Below are positions 37,274-48,554 of a DNA stretch of 64,000 nt, piece by piece. Every line of letters starts with the position of its first letter. Positions within the stretch are counted from its first letter, which is position 1. This stretch comes from Mrakia gelida (Eukaryota > Basidiomycota > Tremellomycetes > Cystofilobasidiales > Mrakiaceae): the NCBI GenBank assembly GCA_024345305.1, contig BRON01000001.1, positions 682,001-746,000 on the forward strand, written 5' to 3'. The translations under genes were made by a program, and so were the position numbers. Below the pieces are notes generated by a model, which did no database searches, was not told where the DNA came from, and was given only the letters and a program-made list of their open reading frames with translations.

Positions 37274-39634
37274 CTAGTATCCTCCCGCTGTCGCCGACGA
37301 ATCACTCCATCTTCTCCCTCCGGAGGATCGAGGTCCTCCAGTTCGTCCTCTTCCGTTGGAGCTGAATGTATGGCGTCCTCGAGTCAGCTGAGTGTCGGGA
37401 GAGGAGGAAGAGGAAGAAGTGAGAGTGGGAGGTTGAGGAGGAAGGTCGCGACTTGAAGCCGAGGGGGATGGAGGGGAGCGAGTTGATTCGGTCGCGTCGA
37501 ACGCCGTTGGAGAGGAGGAAGAGCGATGATAGATGCTGGACCTTCCCGGTTCGATCGAGTGGAGAGGAAGGAGAAGATGCGAAGCTTTGTTGATCCTCGT
37601 ACCGGCTCCATCGAGAGTGGGAGTGCGTGGGTAGGAGGATTGACGAGCAGGAGGCGACGCGTCGGCCGAGGGAGATGCGAGACCGCGACTGAGGTACGAA
37701 GGAGGAAGCTCGAAGACCTGTAGAGACGAGGAGAGACTCAGCCTTGCTCGAAATATTATAGACGATGTCACTCACTTGAGAAGCCCCATCGGTGAAGACT
37801 GTAACCGGAGACCCTCCGCCGTCCTGTTTTCATCGAGACGCGACGCGTCAGTTCATGTCTCGTCTTATTCGATCGTGCGACTTGCTAAGCTGTAGGACTT
37901 ACGTGAGGAACAACAAAGACATTCCTGGATCCCGAGCCTTCTCCCACCTCTCCTTCCGCTCCAGGACTCTTATGCGACCGATTCCCGTCTCTCGCACCCG
38001 CTGCTCGACCGTTGGGTCCTGATGAGTGTCGAGTAGGGGCTCGATCGAGACGTACGGTGTCGAAGGGAGGAGGTCCCAGCTCGGACTCGTCTACGTCTGT
38101 GAAGAGAGGGTTGGGAGCCTGGTCGAAGGACTCAAGGTCAGTTCAAACGAACATGATCGAAAGGGCGAGCGAATCTCCTTCAACTTGACGAACCTTCTTC
38201 TTCCAACGTTTCATTCCCCAGAGACCAAGCAGTAGGCCTACTAGTCCAACCAAAACTCTTCCGAGCGCAGGTCCTGCGAAGTCTCCAAGTGAGGTTTCGG
38301 ACGAGGAGAGGCAAGCCGTCGAACCTCCTCCTCCGACGTGGAGAGGTCCAGCGGTGTAGGAGAGTCCAGCAGATTCAAAGATCGACAGGAAGAAAGGGTA
38401 TCCTCGAGCCTGAACGTTTTAAAAAAAGGGTCGGTCAGTTGGGAACGAGAGAAAGAAGGAGAGGAAAGGACGTCGCGTCGAGCTCACGAGATCGACCTTC
38501 CATTCAAACGAGCCTGAGTCGAACGTGTAGTTTCGAGGAGGAGTGAAGGCGTTCGCGACGGTCATGAAGTAAGGAGCCGTCCCTCCTTGAACCTTGAAAG
38601 AGATGTCCGTGCAGCCTTCGATGGGACGCCAACAAAACCAGCGCGCGACGGTCAGCTTCATCTTCGACGCGTCGAAAGAAACGAGGAGCCTTACCGGTTG
38701 GCCAAGACGAGTATTGACCGAGGTCCATGAGGCCTCCTGTCGACGCTGGGGACTTCATCGATACCGAAAGAGAATCGGCGACGAGGGGAAGAGGATCGAC
38801 GTGGCAGTCTTCAGCGGACTGTGGGAATCGAGAAGTTGCAGTCGAAGATCAGCCTCGTGGCTCCCATCTCTTCAGAGGAGATTGTTCCAGGCTTACGGGT
38901 ATGACTGTATAGAGGTTCTGATAGAGAGATCAAAGCGAGCGAGGAGTCAGAACCGACAACGACGGGGCAACTTTGTTGTTGATTCGCCGTCACTTTCGAG
39001 ATGATCGACTCACCTGGCATTCACCGGTCTGATCGTTGGAGGTATACATGCAGGTGATGAACTGTCGGCGAAAAGAAGAGTCAGTTCAACACCAGCAATC
39101 CTTCAATGAGAAGGCTCATTCAAGTCTCGACTCCCTTTCGACGCGTTTCCTCGTCGCTCGACCTGATCGACTCTCGATTCGGTTTCATTCCCAAGGAAGA
39201 AGAGGGATTACAAGCTCAACTAAGTTCCAACTTGCGAGTTGTTGAAAGGGAGAGCCAACGTTCCCTTGTCGGTCGCGTCGAAGCTGCCTCCGAGGAAGTT
39301 GTACGGCGCTGTATCGGGTTCTTGGACGTGAAACTGGATGAAGTAAGGAAGGTGCCTGAGTGGAAAGGGGAGGCGATGAAGTGAGCCATCGGAGAGGATG
39401 AGATCGAGGTGAGCGAGGAGGGGTAAACGGTGAACTCGTCCTCGACGCGACAAAAGATGCGTTCGAGTCGTCGAAAGAGATGGATCGAAGGACTCACGGA
39501 GACTGGTCGTTGATGGTAGTGAAGCTGAAATTCATCTGAGCACAAGCCTCGATAACGGTGGGATAGGAACCCTCAGAGTTGAAGGTGAACCTGAACGTTT
39601 CGGGGATGCTCGAGGCGGAGAGCGCGTCGGGCAT
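37274..39634 (-). CDS. Single-pass membrane protein with cytoplasmic PPSY motif, copy 1
   Basis: Unknown family; paralogue of the next gene. It starts MPDALSASSIPETFRFTF with no clear signal peptide. The presumed outer part has two similar modules: ACAQMNFSFTTI, PYNFLGGSFDATDKG, QFITCMYTSNDQTG, QNLYTVI; then CTDISFKVQGGTAPYFM, PPRNYTFDSGSFEWKVDL and GPLHVGGGGSTACL. One membrane helix follows (GRVLVGLVGLLLGLWGMKRWKKK). The tail has RNVFVVPH, DGGGSPVTVFTD and SQVFELPPSYL, then a long Ser/Pro-rich region ending SSATAGGY. PPSY is a PPxY motif, known to bind WW domains of Rsp5/Nedd4 ubiquitin ligases. Proteins with this layout, often without annotated function, are common in basidiomycetes. A surface sensor or an adaptor for regulated endocytosis is inferred. 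Confidence 0.7.
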
Positions 39635-40868
39635 GTCGTGGGTCGAAGGATCCGGGGCGGTTGGAGGGTAGAGCGAGAGAGGGAGAGACTGAAACCCTCT
39701 GAGGGGATGGTAGAAAGATGCTGGGGAGGATGGTGGTCGGAAGCGAAGGAGGGGTCGAGTGAGCTGTCCGACGTCGCTCGTTTGCGATGCACAAGCGTTC
39801 TGGTTCCTGCTGCTCTGCGATTGAGTAACATGAGAGCTGTGCAGTCACTCAAACTAGTGTGTGTTGCTATCAGTATGCGGTGCAGATCAGAAAGAGGGAG
39901 GAGAAAGCGGTTCGCTCGACGAGTAGGACAAAGTCGAAAGAAGTCGCGTCGAGTTTGGATCAGATCGGAGTCAGAGTGAGAGAAGCTGCGTACGAGGAGA
40001 AGAGAGAAAAATCAAAGTACAGTACATGTCGAGCAAGATCTATTCCGCCCATCCTCTGTGGGGGTTTGGAGAGGAAGTGAGGAGTTCTTCTCGGTTTGTT
40101 CGTTTTTTCGTTTTGCTTTCTTCTCGACGCGTCTCTTCCCCTTTTCTCCTGTCTCGGTTAGAGACCCCACTTCTATAGGTTCTGGGCCTCGCCCTTATGT
40201 TTATATTTAGTTCTCTGCTTCCCTTCGCCGACTCTTCTCGTTCTGTAGATACCTTTGCCCGAAACCTTCTCCTCGCGACGCGTCTCACTCACGTTCCCCT
40301 TTCCCTTCTCGGCTCTCCCTTCTGTCTCGACTCTCCTGCTTAGTACATATTCTTCTCGGTTCTCGACTTCTCTCCCTCTTCCCTTTTATAGCTTATACCT
40401 CTTTTGGCTTTGCTGTGACCGCTGATGGTCTCGCGTCGTGTCTCACCGTCCTTCCTCCCTTTCGCTAGCTACTCCCTCCAGCCTCGTTCCTCTTCTCGGT
40501 GCTTCGGACTGCGGATCATATTTAGTATAAAGAGTGGGCTAGTTTTGACCTTCTTGCTATTCATCAACTTTCACCCCAGAATTGGTCAACTTCTCAGCTT
40601 CCCTTCTCGTCTCCTTTTCTCATCTTCCCTTCTCCAGAACCAGTCTCGCCGTCAAGTCGCCCAGTAGTAGTTCTCATTCTCCCTCGCGTAGTTCTCAAGT
40701 CGCCAGTAGTAGTTCTCATTTGACCTTCTTCATCGACCTCCCCTTCTCTCTCCCAGCCCACCCCAAAGCCTCCGAAGAGCAGAAACCTCAACGAGCACTC
40801 GCCAGCGTCGTTCCTCCCACGAACCTCGATAGAGCTACCCACCACAACCCCACCTAGAGACCTTTACT
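39635..40868. other. Spacer between tandem membrane-protein genes
   Basis: About 1.2 kb. Promoter of copy 1 and 3' UTR of copy 2. It is pyrimidine-rich on the plus strand and has ACGCGTC motifs near 40125 and 40279 not assigned to introns. No coding region is supported. Confidence 0.4.
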
Positions 40869-43346
40869 TTACCGTAGAACGCCCCCACCTCTCTCCGATT
40901 GATCGCTCCAATCCCTCTGAGCTCCAGCAGGTCGACGCGATCCCTCGACAGCCCCTCCTCGCTCCGTCGAGCCATCGCCCAAGAGCGCCTGATCCGATGA
41001 CGTTGGAGTTGCTCCGACGTAAGATGAGAGGGTAGAGGTAGCTTCGAGGGGAAGGGGAGGGAGTTCGGTCTTCGTTGTGGTTGGGGAAGAAGACGAGACG
41101 TCGTCCGAGGTACGGGGAGGTCGTGATGCTGCTGGGGTCGTGATGGAGGAGGGAGAAAGAAGCGAGTTCCGGTAGGCTTCCCATTCGAGGGAGGGTAGGG
41201 GAAGAAGACCTTCTGCGTGCTTGGGAGGATCCGAGGTCGATCGATCGAGAGGAGGAGGGCGGCGTCGACTGGATCGAGACGCGTTCGCCGAGGGAGTTGC
41301 AGTCGTTGGACCGGCGTTGAGGTACGAGGGAGGAAGTTCGAAGACCTGACGGAAGATGGGAGCATGTGAGTAACGAGTTTGAAAGCTCGAAAGACCGAAA
41401 AACTGTAGGAAGAACGAACCTGCGAGTCTGCGTCGGTGAAGACGGAGACGGGAGCTCCTCCCCCGTCCTGGTTCGTCCAAAGAGAAGGCGAGGGATCGTC
41501 AGCTCAGTCTTCGACTCAAGTTCAGGCGTGATGGAAGATGGGACACGTACATGGTGAACGACGAAGACGTTCCTTCCCCTCGAATCTCCCTCCGCTCCTC
41601 GAGGACTCGTCGGAGGAGACCGACCTCCTCCCGTCTCGGTTCGACTAAGAGGGGCGTTGGGTCCTCCTGGCTCGCGCAGAGATGATGCTCGGTCGACGAA
41701 AGGAGTCGGAGCAAAGTTCTCCTCGACGGGAGAGAAGAGAGGTTTGGGATGCTGTTCGAGGGAAGAGGAGTTCGAAGTCAGCTCGAGAACAATTCGAAGG
41801 CCAGGCCGAGCTAGCTCACCTTCTTCCTCCACGTTCTCATTCCCCACAGCGAGGCCAACGCGACCAGGGCTCCAAAGACGATCCCTCCCATCGCGGCTCC
41901 AGCGAAAGCACCTGGGTTTCCTGAAGCTCCTGAAGTCGCAAGGCAGGACGTCGAGCCTCCTCCCCCGACGTGAAGGGGACCAGCGGTGAAGGAGTGTCCA
42001 GCTGAGTCGAAGACCGAGAGGAAGAAAGGATACCCTCGAGCCTAGATATTTGGAGAAATGAGAGTCGATCAGCTGCGGTAGAGGATCGAGGTGAAAGACG
42101 GGCGCGTCGAGCTCACAAGATCGACCTTCCATTCGAACGAGTTGGATTCGAACGTATAGTTTCGAGGAGGGATGTAGGCGTTGGCGATGGTTAAGAGGTA
42201 TGGTGAGGTTCCTCCGTCGATTTTGAAGTGGATATCCGTGCATCCTGCGAGGAAGAAAGGAAGGTCAAAGAGGAGGAGAACGATGAGCTTCTGCTTTGAC
42301 GCGTTTGAGACGGACGACGAGGATGGGAGCTCACCAGTTGGCCAAGAAGAGTACCATCCGAGATCCGTCAGGTCTCCTTTCGCGGAAGGAGTCTGCATCG
42401 AGACCGTGAGAGCGTTTCCGACGACGGGAGGAGGGTTGACCGTGCAGTCGTTGCGGGACTGGGAAACGGACGAGGAACGAGAACGAGTCCAGATATCAGC
42501 TTCAAGTATCGAGGGCTTCGAAGAACGATGCGACGGGCGTGTGAGATTACCTCGATTACGGTGTAGAGGTTCTGCGAAAGAATAGAAGGAGGGAGGAAGG
42601 AGAGGTCAGCGCAAAGGCGACGAACGACGCGACCAGCTCGCCTTCTTTCCTCTAGCGACACGAGCTTACCTGGCACCCTCCAGTCTGCCCGTTTGACGTG
42701 TACATGCAGGTAACGAACTGAAACGCAAAGAAACAAGCCAACGATCAGTTTCCATGCTCCTTTGGACGAAGCTCAGCCTTCGAACAGCCTTAGCCCTGAG
42801 CAAGATGAGCTCGCTTCATTGGTCTCCGTCGTTCTGCTTCGACTCCCCGATCCCTCCCACCCTTCCTCCCTCCGTCCTCCAGATGCTCAGTTCGACAAAG
42901 AGCTCGAGACATACCTGAGTCCCAGCCTGAGAGTTATTGAATGGAAGATCCAACTCTCCCTTGTCCGTCGACTTGAACGAGCCTCCCGAAAACGAGTAGG
43001 GAGGTATGCCGTTTGCTTGGACGTAGAACTGCACGTAGTAGGGCGAGAACCTGAAGAGAGAAGACAGGACTCGTCAGACAAGGTTCTCTCGGAGTCAAAG
43101 AGAGAGGAAGGAAGGAGAAGAGAGGGAAGGAGAGGGAAGAGCCGAACGAGACGGCGAGAGGTCGACTCGTCTCGAGAGGGAGGGGAAGACTGACGGACGA
43201 AGAACTCACGGCGATTCCTCGATATTGTCGATAGTCTTGAAGGTGAAGTTCATCTTCGAACAAGCCTCGATGATGGGAGGGAAGGTTCCAGTTGACCAGG
43301 AAGTGGTGAAGTCGAACCTGAACGTCTCCGGAAGAGAAGGAGCCAT
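40869..43346 (-). CDS. Single-pass membrane protein with cytoplasmic PPSY motif, copy 2
   Basis: Tandem paralogue of the preceding gene with the same order of parts. It starts MAPSLPETFRFDFTTSW, with ACSKMNFTFKTI, PYSFSGGSFKSTDKG, QFVTCMYTSNGQTGGC, QNLYTVIESRNDC, CTDIHFKIDGGTSPYLL, PPRNYTFESNSFEWKVDL and GPLHVGGGGSTSCL. The helix is GGIVFGALVALASLWGMRTW. The cytoplasmic tail keeps RNVFVVHHDGGGAPVSVFTD and SQVFELPPSYL, while the rest of the tail is diverged and Ser/Thr/Pro-rich, ending SERGGGVLR. NxS/T sites and paired cysteines in the outer part fit an extracellular location. Introns lie at matching places in both copies, so the duplication copied a whole intron-containing gene. Function is unknown. 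Confidence 0.72.
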
Positions 43347-44174
43347 GGTCGAGCGAGTCGAAGCGAGTCGGGTCGAGGAGAGTGAGCTCGAGTTGGAGAG
43401 AGGTGGTCTTTAGGGTACTGAGGGTTGGGAGAGAGGAGTCGAGTTGAGTTGAGAGAGAGAGATGGTGGTGGGTGTTGGGAGTCGAATGAGCGTGAAAGCG
43501 AAAGGAGGCGAAGGTGAAGTTCGGAAGCGGGAAAGGGGCTGTCCGATTCGTCTCCGTCGCTCTGCCTCGTCCTTGCCCTCTTTCTCAGCTTCGAAGGAGA
43601 TGCTATACGAAATCGAAGCAGAGAGGATATGTATGTCAGCTTCGCTTCAACCTGTGGGAGGTCTCGGAACCGAAATCGAACTCACCGCCTCGCGTCGCGT
43701 CCTCTCATCTTCGCACTCGCTCGCTCCCCTCCCTCCGCCCTGAGCTTCAAACTCGTTGTATCAAGAAAGCGGAACTAAGCAAGGGGTAAGCACAGACGAA
43801 AAGGAAGACAAATGCTAGATAGAGCGAACGGAAGAGGGACGATGCATAGAGGCAGCAGCAAGAAGAACGAAAGGAAGCAGCATGATGAGGGCGAGTGAGT
43901 TGCGAAGAAAGCGAAAAGCTAGCGAGGAGGAGATCTAGACGGAGAGAGAGGTGGTAAAGCTCTATCATGATGAGGGGTAGATACTTGTGATGTGGGTGGA
44001 GTGATGCGTAGGGTAAGAGCAAGAACGAAGGGGTAACCGAAAGCGACACAAAGAAGACGCGTCGCGGAAAAATGAAGGGAAGAAGCGAAAGCAAGAGAGA
44101 AGCTCGTGTCGTTAAGTGTTTGTCGTTAGATGTGTGTGATCGAGAACGAAGGAGTGTGGGTGGGTCGATTTGTT
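43347..44174. other. Intergenic
   Basis: About 0.8 kb between two minus-strand genes: promoter of membrane-protein copy 2 and 3' UTR of the Rrm4-like gene. No gene recognised. Confidence 0.4.
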
Positions 44175-47100
44175 CTATTTGGCGTCGAGCAGAACCTTCT
44201 CCTTGAGCACCGAAGGGAACTCAGCGAGGAGGTGACCAAGGGAGACGAAGTCTTCGTTGTCGAGGAGTTGGACGGTGACCTTGGGCTGTGGGAGGTGGAC
44301 CGAAGCAAAGCGAAGAGAGAAAAAAGTGAGTTTTCGGTCGAGCTTCAAGTTGGAGGGAGAGCGAAGGGAAAAAGAGGGAGGAACGACGAACAGCTCGAAT
44401 CGACCTCGGCAGATCCCAGGTCTTCATGACCTTGAAAAGGCGCTCTCCGAGAGCCTGTTTCTGTTGAGCGACGGGTTTCCCAGAGACTCTGTATCCAAGG
44501 AAACGACGAAGACGAAGGAGTCAGCTCAGCTCCTCTCGACGCGTCGTCCTCTCGCCACGCTCGAACCGATCTCTCACTCACCCTTCCAAAAACACCTCCA
44601 TCTCCCTCCTCCTCCCCTCTTCCGGCATTCTCACCCCCTCCAACTCTCCCACCCTCCCTTCGTTCTCCCTCAGATACTCCAAAATCTCCTTCGTCCCCCA
44701 CGAAGCAATCTCCTTCACCTCCTTCAACGCCTGCGCGCCCTCCCCTCCTCCCACCTTCGTCTCCTCCCCCTCAACAATCGGCAACCCCGTCACCACCGCC
44801 GCAGGACTCGTCGGAGTCGAAGCCGTGGCCTGATCCGTCCCAGGAAGCAGCGACCCATCCAACGGGCTCGTCGTATCCACCGGAGCCGACTTGGTTCGTT
44901 GAGGAGTCGCAAACGGAGCTTTGAATTTGGATCCTCCTCCAAAGCCTTCGGCGGCGAGCTCGTCGTCCTCGAGATCTCCTCCGAGGGTAGTGAGGACCTC
45001 CTTGGCCTCGTTGACTTTGCCTCGGAGGAAGTCGACGTTGAAGAGGCAGAGGGCTCGTTCTTTTTTGGAGAGGGAGAGGACCATTTCGGTGATTTCTTTG
45101 GCGAGCGAAGGCGGGGAGGGTTCGAGTTTGGTGATGGCTGCGAGGAGACGATCTCGTTCGGAGGCTGGGGAGGGGGAGGTTTGCTGGGAGGACGCTGAGG
45201 TGGTAGTGGGCGGGGAGGTGGGAGAGGTTGTTGTGTTGGTTGAGGTGGGAGCGAGGGAGGAGGTAGAAGCAGGGGAGAGGGTAGCGTTATTGGTGGTGGA
45301 AGAAGGGTTGTAGGAAGGGTCGGATTTGAAGAGGGCGAGAGCGTCGTTGACCTGAGCGAGGACGAAAACGAAGACGAAAGGGTGGAGGAAGATCAGCTCG
45401 ACGCGTCGTCCCTTCTCTCGCTCCTCCTCCTGCTCCTCTCCTCGTTCGCAATGGTCCACGAGGCACGTCAGAACTTACCTTCTCCCCCATAACGGTTCTA
45501 TCCTTCAAAGCATCCACCAAGCCCAGATCCAACCCCACCAACGCGCTCACAACCCCGTCAACCTCGTCCTTCTTCACCACGTTCGGACCCATCTCCCTCA
45601 CCCTCTTCCCAACCTCGAACGTCAAGACGGACTTCCTCCTCTCAGGAGTCATCGACTGGAGTTCTTCGATGTTCAGACGAGGAGAGGATTGGGGGGGCTG
45701 AGACGAAACGAAACGATCGCGAAGGAAGGTCAGCGCTCGAAGTCTCTTCCTTCTCTCCCCCCGCTCCCGACCCACCCCAAAAACTCAGCACGAGGCCGAG
45801 TTACTCACCGTAGCCAAATGCCCACTCCCACTCAGTCTTCTCCCATGTCCATGTCCAGGCGACCCTCCTCCTTCAGCAGCGAGTTGAGCGTACTGTCCCG
45901 ACGTCGGACTCATCGATCCCGTTCGAGCTCGGTCGGCGAGTTTCTCAGCTCGGAAGCGTTTGGGCTCGTGCAAACGGACGGTGATCTGTTTGGTTCCGAG
46001 GGTGACTCCTAGAAGGACGAGGTGGTGGGAGGGAGGGAGGAGGGAGGGAGGGTCAGCGAAGGTAGGGAGAGAAGAGCGCGACGAGAGACGAGAACGAACC
46101 GTCCATCATGGAGAGGGCGAGATGAGCTGAAAGAGACGAGCAAAGAAGAGTAGGAGAAGGTCAGCTCGAGTTTAGGCGACGAGCGAGAAGTGAAGGTAAG
46201 ACGCGTCGTCCTCAGCGAGTCGAACTGACCTTCCTGAGGAGTCTGGAACGAAACGAATCCGAACCCTTTGCTCGTTCCAGCGTCGTCTCGCATGACTCGG
46301 GCACTAACGAGCCCAAAACGAAGCACATCAGCTTGCGGATCTTCGAGTCAAACGTGAACGGAAGAGAAGGAACGACGAGCTCACCTGACGATCCTTCCGA
46401 ACGATCTGAAGTGAGCGAAGAGGTCGTTGGAGGACATGGTAGGGTCGAGGTTCTTGCCTGTACGGACGAAGTAGAGCGCGAAAGTTTTGGAGTCAGCTCG
46501 TGAACCGGAAAGCGAATGAGAGACGCGTAAGAGGAAGGGAGAAGAGGATAGGGGAATTGGAACGAACAGAAGAGGTTGCACGGGTCGATCAGACCTGAAG
46601 CACTCGTAGATCCCATCCCGACAGGTGGTGCTGTCTGGACTTGCTGACCTGGACCTGCGACGAACGAACGACGAAGAGGAGAAGAGAGTTCGGCGTGAGC
46701 TTCGAGCTCGAGGTCATCGCGCCCTCGTCAAACTCGCGGGATGGGTCGACTCACCAAAGCCCAGACCCATAGCTCCAAGCTCGGGGTACGCTCCACCTCC
46801 AGGCGAGTTCCATCTCTCGAGAGCGCTTGCTGGTCCGGTGGGGATGAAAGCGGGTGCTTCGATGGAGAAGGAGGAGGGAGTTGAGACGGACGAGTCGACG
46901 CGTTGCTGAGGGACTTGACGGTGAGGGTTGAAGGGTACGATGGAGCTGGAAGGTTGGAACGGCGTCGGTTGAGGTCAGTGTATGAGAGAGTGAGATCGAG
47001 AAAGGGAAGAAGGTCGAGAAAGGTGAACGAACAGAGGGTGTCCAGTCGAGGATCGAGGCTGGTGGAAAAGGAGACGACGAGGGGCGAATGGAGGAGTCAG

Positions 47101-48077
47101 CCTCGTCCAACGACTTGAAGGCGAGAGTGCTCGAGGTATATAGCTCTCCATCGAGCTCTGAGAGATCAAGGTGAATGAGAAAGAGGTCGAGCTCACCGGA
47201 TCATTCTCCATCTTCCTCGCGTCGTCCTCGAACCAAAACTCAACCACAGCTTCGGTTCCTCCCGCTCCTCCTACAGCAGGCCAGCCTGGGCGTTGCCAAC
47301 AAAACACAGCAGCCCCAAAGTCAGCTCTCCCTCCCTCTCTTTCGCTGCTCGTCCTTCTCGCCTCCCTCCCCCTCCTCCCTCCTCTTCAAACTCACCTTTC
47401 TCGCCAACCCTGATCTCCCTGATCGCCACAGGTCTCAACATCTCCCACACCTCTCCAGCCGTCGCTGTCCCTCCTCCAAAGCCCATGATGATCCTCGGGA
47501 GCGAGTCTTGGGAAGGAGGGAGCGGGAGGTAAGGAGGAGGGTAAGGAGAGAGACGGAAGTAAGGCGAGAGGGTTGTGAGAGCTTTTTCGGCTGTCAGACG
47601 ACGAATGAAAAACGAAGGCGAAGACGAAAAACAAGTCAGCATCTCTTGACGACAAACAAGAAAGTCTAGAAGGAGAAATGGGTCGCACCTTTCTTGATAT
47701 CCCGAAACTCAACGGTCCCTGATCAAAGGAAACGAGCGCAAAACGAGCGTCAGCTTCGTCTCGAGCTCACTCCCCTCCCCCTTCCCTGCCCTCGGTTGGA
47801 GGACCCACCTCCCGCTGATTCGCCACCCTCCCTGTTGATCTTCAACCTGATGGGGAGACACTCCTTGAACCATTCTGCGAGTTCGGTGTCGGACGTGAGA
47901 GGGGAGAGGTCGACTAGGTGAAGGAGGGGAGCCGTCTGCAAGAGCGAACGAAACGAAAGATGGGTCGATTCGATTGAAACGAGGTTAGCGTTTGTTTTGT
48001 TGATGAGTTAAGAAAGAGAAGTAAGGGTTTGGTGGGTGGGTACTAACGAGATGGGGGTGAGGTCTAGCTGAAGACAT
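44175..48077 (-). CDS. RRM4: Rrm4-like RNA-binding protein (three RRMs plus MLLE domains)
   Basis: Three RNA-recognition motifs, then PABC/MLLE-type domains. RRM1 begins APLLHLVDLSPLTSDTEL and has GTVEFRDIKKAEKAL. RRM2 includes RIIMGFGGG, VVEFWFEDDARKM and LDGELYTSSTLAF. RRM3 reads NLFCKNLDPTMSSNDLFAHF, VSARVMRDDAGTSKGFGFV and MMDGVTLGTKQITVRLHEPK. Helical MLLE-like repeats follow: MTPERRKSVLTFEVGKRV, then KEITEMVLSLSKKERALCLF, and a final KPVAQQKQALGERLFKVMK, ending KEKVLLDAK. Ustilago maydis Rrm4 has this domain order and carries mRNA on moving endosomes through its MLLE domains. I identify this from remembered architecture, not a search. Start 48077 gives MSSARPHPHL; the frame is open upstream but without another ATG. 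Confidence 0.7.
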
Positions 48078-48554
48078 GGCTGGTTGAGCTTGTTGAGCTG
48101 GCAGAAAGGAAGGAGAGGGAAGGGGGAGGTCCGAGGGCGAAGGGAGCTGAGATCGTTGGAGACTTGGAGCTGCTGCTACTGCTTGTTGAGCGAGAGCGGG
48201 TCTTGTAGGGGGTACGAGAGAGAACAAGGGGGGGTATCCTGAGTCCGAGAAAGGGAAAAGAGGAGGAGGGCGTTGGTTGGAGGCGAAAAAGCACGAGGGA
48301 AGGAAAGGTCGGAGCTCGAGCTCACTTTTGGGAGCGAGCCTCGAAGGGAGAGGGAGGGACTGTGCGCTCTTTCAACGTCAAAGGGAAGTTTTTCCTTGCA
48401 CTCGAATATAGGTGCCGATACAGGAGGGAAGCGTGAAAAGATCATCGAGAGAGCAAGAGACGAGATACGAGTTAAAAAGGCCAGCGAAGAGGAGCAGAAG
48501 CGAAGAGATCGAAACGAAAAAGAAAGCAAAAAGAGCGACGCGTCCTCCCTCCGT
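48078..48554. other. Intergenic, promoter of the Rrm4-like gene
   Basis: Downstream of Eme1 and upstream of the Rrm4-like start, both minus strand. A possible 5'-UTR intron runs from GTGAGC (about 48326) to an acceptor near 48238 on the minus strand. Confidence 0.4.

Noticed and set aside
45000..46000. Rrm4-like gene as a plain poly(A)-binding protein
   Set aside because: There are three rather than four RRMs, RRM3 ends TKQITVRLHEPK, and several MLLE-like repeats are present rather than one.
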